Shown here: in pieces, positions 21,001 through 29,119 of the stretch
How the letters are laid out: each line of letters begins with the position of its first letter
Numbering within the stretch: position 1 is the first letter of the stretch
Source of the DNA: Pisolithus tinctorius
Taxonomy: Eukaryota; Basidiomycota; Agaricomycetes; Boletales; Pisolithaceae
Length of the DNA: 64,000 bases
Assembly: GCA_024663395.1 (NCBI GenBank)
Contig: JANFAH010000001.1
Span: 4,340,001-4,404,000, forward strand
Reading direction: 5' to 3'
Translations under genes and position numbers: made by a program
The notes under the pieces: generated by a model
Databases searched by the model: none
The model's input: the letters and a program-made list of their open reading frames with translations, nothing else
Told to the model about the DNA's origin: nothing

Positions 21001-21979
21001 ACAGCTTAATTGCTACCTCTAAGTCACAGATCCCAGCCTGTTTCACGAATCTCCTCCTGAGGTTGCAAGCGAGATTGTGGAGAGATACACCATGATCAGG
21101 ATGCTCTGGTAGATGGAGCTCTAGTGCTGCACGTCCAAGTGTAACGGCTTCTTCCAAATCCCCGACTACCCCCTGAGTGTCATATCTATTCGAAAGACAG
21201 AGTGCCATTTCGTGGAATGAAAATGCCCGATGAAGATTTCCAGAGGGATGCAGTTCCAAAGCTGCACGAAGCAGCTCAATTGCCTTATCCAAATCGTCCA
21301 TCGAAGATTGTTTCTGGAACCTCCTCCTCAGGAGATGAGCGAGATTGTTGAGGGAAACGATGCGGTCGGGGTGCCGTAATGGACGGAGCTCTAATGCTGC
21401 ACGTCCGAGGATGACAGCTTCTTCCAAATCAGCAACTGCCCCCTGATTGTCATATTTGTTCGAGAAACAGAGAGCAAGCTGGTGGAGCGATGAAGACCGA
21501 TGGGGATGTCCGGAAGGACGCAGTTCCAAAGCTGCACGGAGCAGTTCAATTGCTTCTTCCAAGTCGTGGATTGCAGTCTGTTTCACGAACCTCGTCCTGA
21601 GGTCGCAAGCGAGATTGTGGAGGGATACGCAGCGATCGGGGTGCCCTGGCGGACAGAGCTCTAGTGCTGCACGTCCAAGCGTGATGGCTTCTTCTAAGTC
21701 GTCGATTGCCCCCTGATTCTCATATCTATTCGAAAGACAGACTGCGAGATTGTTGAGAGACAAGGACCTATCATCCGCGTCGTTCCCGATTGGTGGGAGC
21801 TCCAAAGCCTCACGAAGTAAAGTGATCGCTTCGTTCAAGTCCTCAATTTCTCCCTCTTGTTTGAATCTGTTGTAAAGGGCGTCCGCCAGGTCGGTGAGGG
21901 CATCAAACCGACCATCTTTTCCAGGAGGAAAGCGTTTCAAGTCTGCTCGCTTTAGGGAAATTTCGTTTCTCAAATCCAT
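18053..21979 (-). CDS. TPR-array protein with C-terminal HET domain
   Basis: Single uninterrupted ORF of about 1308 residues from ATG 21979-21977 (MDLRNEISLKRADLKRF). Residues ~35-790 are about sixteen TPR-like units of 45 residues built on D-L-E-E-A-I-x-L-G-R-A-A-L-E-L and N-L-A-x-x-L-R-R-R-F-x-K-Q. Residues ~880-1110 form a HET (heterokaryon incompatibility) domain: YVMFSHRWSTGEP, WAWSDTCCIDRDSSAELQEA, TIVYLSDIPDTGSF, RRGWTLQELLASRNILFY, RPEDIAYSLFGIFNLHLPVL and YGESAENALGRLL. HET domains trigger cell death in fungal self/non-self recognition, and TPR arrays bind ligands (family knowledge). I saw no P-loop NTPase between the two parts, so this is not a classical HET-NACHT-TPR receptor. The gene has no introns, unlike almost all its neighbours. 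The role as a recognition protein is inferred. Confidence 0.85.
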   Translation of the reverse strand: MDLRNEISLKRADLKRFPPGKDGRFDALTDLADALYNRFKQEGEIEDLNEAITLLREALELPPIGNDADDRSLSLNNLAVCLSNRYENQGAIDDLEEAITLGRAALELCPPGHPDRCVSLHNLACDLRTRFVKQTAIHDLEEAIELLRAALELRPSGHPHRSSSLHQLALCFSNKYDNQGAVADLEEAVILGRAALELRPLRHPDRIVSLNNLAHLLRRRFQKQSSMDDLDKAIELLRAALELHPSGNLHRAFSFHEMALCLSNRYDTQGVVGDLEEAVTLGRAALELHLPEHPDHGVSLHNLACNLRRRFVKQAGICDLEVAIKLYRAALELRPSGHPRRSSSLHQLAICLSSRYDNQGVAADLEEAITLGRAALELRPLGHPDRLISLNSLAHLLRRRFQKQASMHDLDEAVELLRAALERPSGNLHRAFSFHELALCLSTKYDNQGVAADLDEAIMLGRVVLELRPPGHPDRGVSLNNLACNLRRRFQRQATKDDLEEAIELLRETLKLCPSGHSCWSYSLHQLALCLSNRYDNQGVVADLEEALSLRRAALEILPPGHPHRGVVLYNLACVLWRKFQKQADMPRLHRANSLCRGRSQSLADVPSSLFELSLHLWDRFHKQAALTDLDEAICLTTYALELRLPGHPDYAVSLKHLALFIGERVQRLAHQSKSGEPVLRSCVVDNLGALANYFRDRSRNQHAIVDLEAAITLYRYVLQFRPTGHPSRPSSLHDLAQSLADRFRQQPVAADLDEAIALEQEALQLLVPGDPDYDVALRCLTACIQLKISSQVATTPSDDSGVALFDIRQAVRDVAFETLKTMPTRLLHTHTGILCNRDAQVSHFMSSQQYSQLLSSCAACDPAQQMKLIRTNISRYFQYVMFSHRWSTGEPSLRDVEGHPIYGMSTDGGLGKLQAFCLVACERGYLWAWSDTCCIDRDSSAELQEAIGSMFAWYRQSSLTIVYLSDIPDTGSFANSEWFRRGWTLQELLASRNILFYTQAWSLYKNVTSSNHKADVAVLEELERATGIESRFLTNFSPGMDGARSRLQWASLRATTRPEDIAYSLFGIFNLHLPVLYGESAENALGRLLSEIISQSGDISVLDWVGEASSFHSCFPAYITSYRMLPLPPPQPIAEEHAAMIHTEQPEQAGSSSTTLRMLYRSLANSPPPRFLSHRLILPCIAYRVTAIQRRRVNPSTRNYTYKILASGLRPLEVALPSKLEDATISQGALLLARPWHSRHLLGPFTNVHATTEEQLLFTLGRPFNALLLTKLPQNEYLRIASSNLITAHPIDSASILQSRLKIFDIV
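20624..21700 (-). repeat. 540-bp higher-order tandem repeat coding TPR units
   Basis: Within the TPR array, four consecutive 45-residue units (residues ~94-273, DNA ~21161-21700) recur as the next four (residues ~274-452, DNA ~20624-21160). The order of unit variants is the same in both: SGHPHRSSSLHQ / SGHPRRSSSLHQ in the second unit and SGNLHRAFSFHE in the fourth, with FVKQ and FQKQ alternating. The second copy is one codon shorter (ALERPSG versus ALELHPSG). This shows duplication of a whole four-unit block on top of the single-unit repeats. Confidence 0.8.
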
Positions 21980-23406
21980 GGAATGCCATTGCAATTGTTC
22001 GTGCCTTCAGGCCGTGTTCGGTGATGCGTTGCAATAAGCCAGGAATGGTTTAATCATGTGCTACCCTGGGAGATGAGAAACAAGGGGGGCAAGCAATCTG
22101 GAATGTCAGGATGGTCAAGGAGGGTAATTAAACAGCGCAAAAGAATCCCACCGTGTAAAGAGCAGACAATCTTGATGTTCCGCAACGGGTAGATGAAACT
22201 ACATTGATCGGGTCAATGTACATAACGCAACGGTGGACTAAATAGGGACCCCACTGATTGAGATGGTAGAAGTGCAAAGCAGTTGGAGGGACTGGAGAGA
22301 TTTAGTTGTTTAAGCTACACGGTGCTTGAAGCACTGTGGAGGAACTCACCGATAACCCAACGGTTGGTGGATGTTGGTAGGAGAGATAGAACCCAGTGGG
22401 ATGCTGTAGGAGCATGAGATTACTGCCCACGCACTACAGCAAGTTTTTTTTTTCGCATGTCAGATAGACTTCTTAATCAGCTCCCCTTGACTCGAGGACT
22501 CCGAGTATTGTTATCGACTGACAACCAGTTTGATGACGTCGGCCGTGAGACTGCTTGGCTGGAGTTCCTAATCTTCACGTAACGCCCCCCAGGGTTGATC
22601 CCCCATCAGCGAACATGCAGGGTCCATGCCGCTCAATGATTTCTCTTGATTCGTTGCTGGCAAGTAATGTTGCCGTGGACGCGAGCTCACTTCGATTCGA
22701 AAATTTGAGGCGCAACGAAGTTTTCAGCCCACTTGAAGGTTGACCGAAGTGAAGATACTTCAACCTAACAGCAATGCAATCGGATGAGATATTTGCTGAC
22801 CTCGGTCCTCAGTTTGTTACACTTCGACTTCGTCTAGTTCGCGGCAGCTCGCTGAGCTCATGTTCCTGGTTGAGTGCACACATCAGCGCTGAAATGATTT
22901 GCTCCAACTTAGCTCAGCACTGCTAACGTCCAGGACCAGGATGTATTCACTATCCAAGCCTATACACACCTATACAGAAGAACCCAGCACTAGAGACGAA
23001 GAGGAAGGACCCAACGAAACCGACCACACCAAATGCAAGAACGGGTTCCAAGCGCTCACCACACAAGCCAACCCGTTCATTTCGTCAGACCCATACGGGG
23101 AGAAACAAACGTGTGAAGCGTGGTGGGAGACAGCATCGGAAACTGGCGTGCTAGTGGGTGGAAGGGTTCAGTGGGCGAGGGAAGTGGTGGATAATGGTGG
23201 GTGAGGGTAACCAGAAGGGTGGTACAAGATGTTGGATGTGAAGGGGGGTCCTGGTATCTGATCAAAAAGGAGAAACCAGACCATAGGCATCATAGAAAAG
23301 AGCTCCGCAACAATAGACGTGATAGAGTATGGGAATAGATAGACAGATGATGCGAGAAAAATAGAGTCCAATGGAGAGGCATGGGGAGGCCTATCGCTGT
23401 ATGAGT
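21980..23406. other. Intergenic region upstream of the TPR-HET gene
   Basis: About 1.4 kb between the TPR-HET start and the 3' end of the bZIP gene. It holds a T-tract at 22446-22455 and scattered short open frames, none with a recognised motif or an exon-like pattern. It likely contains the TPR-HET promoter. Confidence 0.4.
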
Positions 23407-24599
23407 CTAAGACGAAAGGTTGATGTCGACGTCCTGCGTTGCTGGTAACATCCCTAGCAGCTTCTCCATCTCCACGTCTGCTTGGGCCTGTTGCGCCCAA
23501 TCGAAGTCGTCTATCCCAATGCTACCAAGTCCAAGTCCCGGGCTGCTTCTCAAGGGGACGTACTCGCTGGAGTTTAACATCTGCGAGCCATGCGTCTCTT
23601 CTGACGCAGTGCCAATACTCGGTAGAGCGTTAGCAACAAAAGGCGGCGACGCGATGATCTCCGCGAGCAGACGCGCGATGACGGCATCTGAGGTGGCCTC
23701 GTCTTCTGGCTGTTTCGAGTTAAACAATGGTCCATCACGGAGGTGAGAAAGGGTACGTACCTCGGTCGTACTACTGATGCACGTTTGGATGTCCTCGCCC
23801 ATCCTGTCGTTAACCGAGGGCTGCCCACCCGCTGCAGGGCTACTGCTGGAACATTAGCAGTGGTCGCCACCCGTGCCAGGTGGCGAGTGGGCACCTCGTT
23901 CGACAAGGAAAGGTTCAGAGGACTCTTGGGAGAGCCAAGGAATGACGGGCTAGACGGAATGGGAGAGAATGCTGGACTAAAGGGTAGGTCCAGAGTGTCA
24001 CTTTCGAAGGTGATTGGGCTGTCTGCTATGGTGGAATGTGTAGGTGCAGGAGAAAGTGGAAGGGAAGCATGTAGTGATAAGAGGGACGGCGTTTCGGGAG
24101 GGGAGGTAGAGTGGACGGGGGAGCTGTCCGTGACTGTGTTGGCGGAAGAAGCCGAACTGTCGGGGACGTCGGTGGAGGGCAGAGGTTTGCCCTGGGCTGC
24201 GAGGGCACGGACGACGGCTTCGTAGCCCCTTTCGAGGGAGCGTATACGTTCTCGAAGTTCCTGATTTTCCCGTTCGCGCTGTTCTTCTGCGCGCCTACGC
24301 GAGAGTTCCCGTTCGTACTCGACGTCGGGATCGGAGGGGGCTGGGCTGGTAGCTGGGAGGCCTGCGCGCAGACGACGGTTTTCCTCCTCGAGTTCAGCGA
24401 CTCTGCGTTCGAGGTAGGTGTAGTGGGCTTTGCGACGGTCGCGGGAGTTCTGTGCGGCGATGCGGTTGCGGTGGGCGCGGGCCTCCTTGCGCTCCTCTGG
24501 GGTCAGGGTGGAGCGGGGGCGTTTTCTGGGAGGTTCGCTGGACGACATGGCAGAGACGGGGAGGGACAGGGACGAGGGGTCGACAAAGTGGGACGACAT
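23407..24599 (-). CDS. HAC1: XBP1/Hac1-like bZIP transcription factor (unfolded protein response)
   Basis: Start ATG 24599-24597 (MSSHFVDPSSLSLPV). The basic region NRIAAQNSRDRRKAHYTYLE and the zipper ELEEENRRLRAGL fit the XBP1 pattern N-R-x-A-A-Q-x-x-R-D-R-x-K-A, so I place it with the Hac1/XBP1/Cib1 regulators of the unfolded protein response. The bZIP frame runs on to a stop at 23574. A second frame holds a plausible acidic activation domain (IARLLAEIIASPPFV, GSIGIDDFDWAQQAQADVEM) ending at 23407. A normal 51-base intron (23710-23760) is in phase, so it does not join them; an extra removal of length 3n+2 upstream, near 23810-23870, is required. CTG/CAGC, an XBP1-type Ire1 cut site, lies at 23831-23837. 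A spliceosomal 50-base intron is an alternative. Coordinates span the frame-shifted form. Confidence 0.8.
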
Positions 24600-24771
24600 T
24601 GGAGAGTGCTACCAGCGCATTGTTGTTTGTCGAGGGGACACGTCGACACTTTATACCCCAAAAAAGGACCAAAACAATTGGACCACAAAGGGTGTGTTTG
24701 TGTGTGTTTGTGTTCCGTTGCAATTATCATATCCTCCTCCGAATTTCGTGTTTTTTTCTGTCTCCAACAAT
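24600..24771. promoter_or_regulatory. Compact divergent promoter with uORF and ACGTG core
   Basis: Only 172 bp separate the bZIP start from the start of the plus-strand conserved gene. Read toward the bZIP gene there is a TATAAAG box (about 24648-24654), then CGACGTGTCC (about 24636-24645), which has the ACGTG core of UPR elements. A three-codon upstream ORF follows (Met-Arg-Trp-stop, 24620-24609), ending nine bases before the main ATG. The element assignment is by eye and weak; the uORF is directly visible. Confidence 0.4.
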
Positions 24772-27700
24772 ATGTCGGTCGCCGAAGCTGCCTCGGAGTC
24801 TCTCAGGCCGATCCTGCTCCGCTCCAGCACTCCAGGCAAGTCAGAATTAGTGTCGTCTGTCCCAGCCTCGTCCTTACCTTCTTTTCAGCCCCCAACGAGA
24901 AAGGTTCGCCGTCGCTCATGCACCCGTTCGAATATCGTTGACAACCTCGCATCCCAGTCCTGCTCTACCTCGAGGGTCTGCGCGAATCTCAGACTTTGGC
25001 TTCCCCCATTTCAAGTGGCTTACCGCCCCTCACTTCCCCATTTGCAAAGCGCAGTGCCATCGACGACGATCTGCAGTCCAACGTCCAGGACGGTCGCAAA
25101 ACTGAACTCTCCACGGATCATCGTTCAGAACTCGTGAGTTTCATCTCCGACCGCGGTTCTTCCCCGCGTTGAATCCTGCCATCCAGCATGAGCCTGGACC
25201 CCACGATCCCCCTGGTCCCCGTTACGAGTCCTTCGACTCGGGTCCCTCCTTTGGCAACTTTGGCCCCTTGCCAGACAACGCCAGCCATAACGGGGAACCT
25301 CCCTGGCAGAAATCGTGGGAGGTGCGCCACCCGGTGATCTCCTCTCCGTGATCCTACCTCTGACGCTCTCCTCTACGCCTTAGCAACGCACCCACGGCAC
25401 TCCTATGACCGGCGCTAGAGTCCCCCTCCCCACGTCAGTGGCTTCCCCGCTCACTGCTCCCCTTGCCATCAATGTAGAACCCCCTTCCAGCACAAGCGGA
25501 TCCAAATCTCAACATAAAATTCCTCGCTCCCAAGTCAGCAGTTCAAAGCCACAAAAGTCTGTCATCTCCGCTGTCGAGAGCGAGTCGCGTGAGACCGTCA
25601 CCGTCCGAACCGTACGTCCGTCCTTCATCCCCTGTTTCTGATCATTTCTGAAATCAGCAACAGAGAGCCCACAGCAAGACGCGCAGCACCGCACCAGAAG
25701 ATACCCCAATGTCTCCTTCCCGTCGTTCCCGCGCCGGCTCCAAATCGCGCACCGGAACCGAATACCCTCCCCTTCCTCCCAGCACCTTCCTCAGTCCATC
25801 AGGGCGCACCGCTCACCTTCCCACTTCTCCCCGCTCACATCGTCGCGCTCCCAGTATATCTCCCTCGGATTCACCCAGTCAGGCACCTTTCAAGGCGCAA
25901 GCTCGCCTGGAAAAGGAACGGGAACACGCCCAGTCCACCGCCAGCGCCGCTCCCGATGCGGAGGCTGCGGCTTCGCGGCGTGGCCCGACCAGTGCAGCGG
26001 CAGGCTCACCCGTATCGCCATCGCATCAGAGCCGTCCATTCTCTCCCTATCGCTGCGCGCCAACAAACGATGACCTATTTGCTGGTGCTGCCCAACTTCA
26101 GGCAATCTCACAGGTAGCTTCGCAGGTGAACGGTGGAGGAAGCAAACTATCACATGTATCGCACAAATCACACAAGTCACATCGGTCCCAACAGCCCACC
26201 AACTCACGTTCACCACGCTCTCACGTCGAGGAGGATGGCGCAACTACCCCCACACCTTCCCGACCTCATTCGCCCAACTCTCTTGATGCAGAAGAGGAAC
26301 GCCTTGTCGCTCAAACTCTGGCGGCTCGCGGCGCAGGAAATCGAACATCCTATGCCCCGAGTACACTAGAGCCCGAGATTGTCAACTCCCACTTCCACGA
26401 CATGGATCTTTGTATTCTTCTTCACCAAATGGACGATCAACATACCCATGAAATAGTGAAGAAAGCTCTTCGAAAAGCAGTCCGACAGAGGGTCAAGAAA
26501 CTTGGTATGAAATACGACAACGAGGTACGCTAATCCACAGCGCAGCCTGCAAAGCGATTTTGACAATTAGCCCTGCAGTCTATCAAACAGTATCGCAAAT
26601 CATTCCACGATCATGACCCCGACGTCCATCTCGACGCGGACTACGAACCCCCCCATTCAGTATGCGTGTTGAAATGCTCTCTGGTCGTTCGTTAACTGAC
26701 CGCCCTTTGTAGCGAGAACCCCCCGAGTGGGCCAAAGAGCTCATTAATGGCATGATCCGAGTGCAGGAACGGCTCGACGTTTTGAGCCCTCAGTCACTCA
26801 GTGCCTCAATGCCTCCCCGTAGTACGCATTCATACGCGGAGTCTTCGGATTCCCGCCGGCAAGTAGGAGGCGAGGGTACGGAATACACGGAGGGCGTCGA
26901 TCAGTACGGACAGACCCCGCGAACTCAAACCGTGAATATCAACACACAGGTCACCGGGACTATGGCGGAGTCGATGTATCGGAATGGCACGGAACTCATA
27001 GGTACGACCTCTCTTTGGTATGGCGCCATTTGGTTTTCGACAAAAGTGTTACAGACGACGAGTATGGCGACACCGAGGAGGTCACCCAGCGATTCGCGGC
27101 CACCACCCTCACTGAGGCACGGGGCGTCAGTGAGTTCATGAACGCTGACCGTGATGATTCCCCTGGCCAGCAGTTCCTGGAAGAAGAATTGTATAAGCTG
27201 CGGGTCAAGCCGGGCGGTAGTCAATCTGGGGTCACGCACAAAACGTGGGAAGTGGCCAGAGACGATGTGGACGAATACGAGGAAGGTCACGGCGCGTTCA
27301 CCGAGTCAGGTCTTCCTGAAATTCCGGACGGGGGTAATTACACTGACCGACGCCCAACCTCACCACCCTTGCCTCCTCTTCCTCAAGAAGGCAGTCGAGG
27401 GGCCAACTCACAAGTCTGGAATCCCGCAGGGGATGGTTTCCAAGACTTTTCACCTCCCCCCTGGCAACGTATTCACCAACGCCTCCTCACCTGGGCGATC
27501 ATCTGGCCCATGAGCGAACTCGATGCAGCGCTCGGCAGCACTACTCGTGGGCACCAAGTTGACGAGGTCGCTTTGAGCATTTGGTCAACGCAAACATACA
27601 AGCGCTACGTGAGAAGTCGCATGACTGATGTTCCTGGTGGCAAAGTGGACAGGTTGTTCGTACCTCCCAATATAGCTGATGCCATCAGTACTGCTGTTTT

Positions 27701-28308
27701 CAACGGACGGCATGGAGATGCGTCTGCGATGCTGAAAGACCTCTGGATTCCATTCGGCTTCGACGCTGCGCCCCGCTTAATCGTTGTCCTGGCCAAGCAC
27801 CGTTCAGACGCGAATCATTGGGTGGTGCACAGGTATGATTGCATGTCAAGTGAAATGATGACGTTTAGATTGACAAAGTTTCCCAGATTCTCGCTTCCTG
27901 ATGGTGCATTGACAACATATGACTCTTACCCTGAGCGGACTCTTCCCGACGGACGGGTAAGCATTGAGATGTTGCGTCGTTTCTCGTGCTGACCACAGTG
28001 GTATATGACAGCCGCTGGGTTGGTGGTTCGCCATTAGACTCGCGTGGGCGGAAGCTATCTATGCAAACCCCGATCACCTGATGCAAAAGATGGTTCGGTT
28101 ACATCGCCCTATGCAACTGAACATCGACAACTCGGTGGCCGCTGCTGGGATCTGGCGGAACGTGCTGATGGGATCTCGCGCAGAGCGAAGTCTGGACCTG
28201 GAACGACTACGCGACCTCATCAATACCGAAGTGAGAAACCTGAGACAGCGAAAGTTGCAAGGCAAGTTGTCGATAAGTTCGCCAAAGGCACATTACGACG
28301 ACATGTGA
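24772..28308 (+). CDS. Conserved basidiomycete protein, possible Ulp1-like C-terminal domain
   Basis: Start ATG 24772 (MSVAEAASESLRPILL). A long disordered Ser/Pro/His-rich N-terminal half includes the repetitive SHVSHKSHKSHRSQQ. A short helical module follows (MDLCILLHQMDDQHTHEIVK, then KALRKAVRQRVKKLG), then a globular C-terminal region of about 280 residues: WQRIHQRLLTWAIIWPMSEL, VDRLFVPPNIADAI, VLAKHRSDANHWVVHR, FSLPDGALTTYDSYPERTL, RPLGWWFAIRLAWAEAIY and MQLNIDNSVAAAGIWRN. I know this C-terminal block as conserved in mushrooms but without an assigned function. Its H-W...Y-D-S-Y pattern recalls Ulp1/C48 proteases, with Ala where the catalytic Cys would be expected. About ten introns; the first appears to use a GC donor (24836-24888). 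Confidence 0.75.
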
Positions 28309-28602
28309 CAACAACATTTGCGATTTAAGATATAAGATATAGTGGAGAGATGGGATTTTCTGACCACGGGTTGGTCGGAAGTTTTAGTGCTGATCTTTTT
28401 TTTTTTTCATGTTTGTATGACTGGAACACTTTTACTTACTTACAGTAACATTGTGCTTAGGGACCCTTGTCTTCTCTTTTCTTACTGTACTGACATACGA
28501 TGACCAGGCTCGAAGAGTTGACTTGTATGCACATGACATCATTACTATGTCAGGCCTGTGAGTTCGGATTGAATAGATACATTAAACATGTCGAGCGTGT
28601 TA

Positions 28603-28959
28603 TCAGGATGCTGCTCCCAACTGTCGTATCTTTTCCGTTACGGAACTGATACGGTGGTTTTCTGTTGTCCTAGGTGGTAGGGGTGGTTTGGGCTGTTCCC
28701 CCATGGCCTGTATGTATACATATAAGCGGTTAGTATCATGGAAGATAACGAAAAGCGCTCGAGTGCCATTACGAACAGATTCGTATAGGATGCCAACAAG
28801 TTCGTCGCGATCGAGGTGCTCACGAGTGCTTTGTAGGCGTTGCCTCTTCTGCTTCTTCTGCTTCTTCTTCGCCGAATGCTCCATTGCGACCATTTTTTGT
28901 TCCCTGTGCCCCTGGTTTCCACCGGGATTCTTTTTACGAGACGCCCGACCAGCGCCCAT
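28603..28959 (-). CDS. Small basic protein of unknown function
   Basis: From ATG 28959-28957 (MGAGRASRKKNPGGNQGHRE) a Lys/Arg/Gln-rich protein runs through SAKKKQKKQKRQRLQSTREH and DRDELVGILYESVRNGTRAL to SSVTEKIRQLGAAS* at 28603. A 42-base stretch near 28698-28739, with a good branch site (ACTAAC) and a CAG acceptor, may be an intron; it is in phase, so the protein is about 105 or 118 residues. Its start is 160 bp from that of the second CPSF73 gene, head-to-head. No domain recognised; the basic composition would fit a nuclear or nucleolar protein, which is only a guess. Confidence 0.5.
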   Translation of the reverse strand: MGAGRASRKKNPGGNQGHREQKMVAMEHSAKKKQKKQKRQRLQSTREHLDRDELVGILYESVRNGTRALFVIFHDTNRLYVYIQAMGEQPKPPLPPRTTENHRISSVTEKIRQLGAAS

Positions 28960-29119
28960 CGCCGTTGTCTCAGATCTCAGCCAGCCAGTACTAATAGTCC
29001 GTGATTCCGACAACATGCTGCTTAGTAATACGTTGTCCTTTACGAGATACATCCTAGCCAGCCAGCCAGTATCATCCTTCGACAGAAACGACCTCGTAGC
29101 AAAGCGCGCCTTCTTTACG
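28960..29119. promoter_or_regulatory. Very short divergent promoter, small basic protein / CPSF73-like copy B
   Basis: 160 bp between two opposite start codons, which implies a shared bidirectional promoter if the small minus-strand gene is real. No recognised elements. Confidence 0.3.

Noticed and set aside
28389..28410. T-tract downstream of the conserved plus-strand gene, considered as a retroelement poly(A) tail
   Set aside because: No adjacent element body or target-site duplication; more likely part of a normal 3' region.
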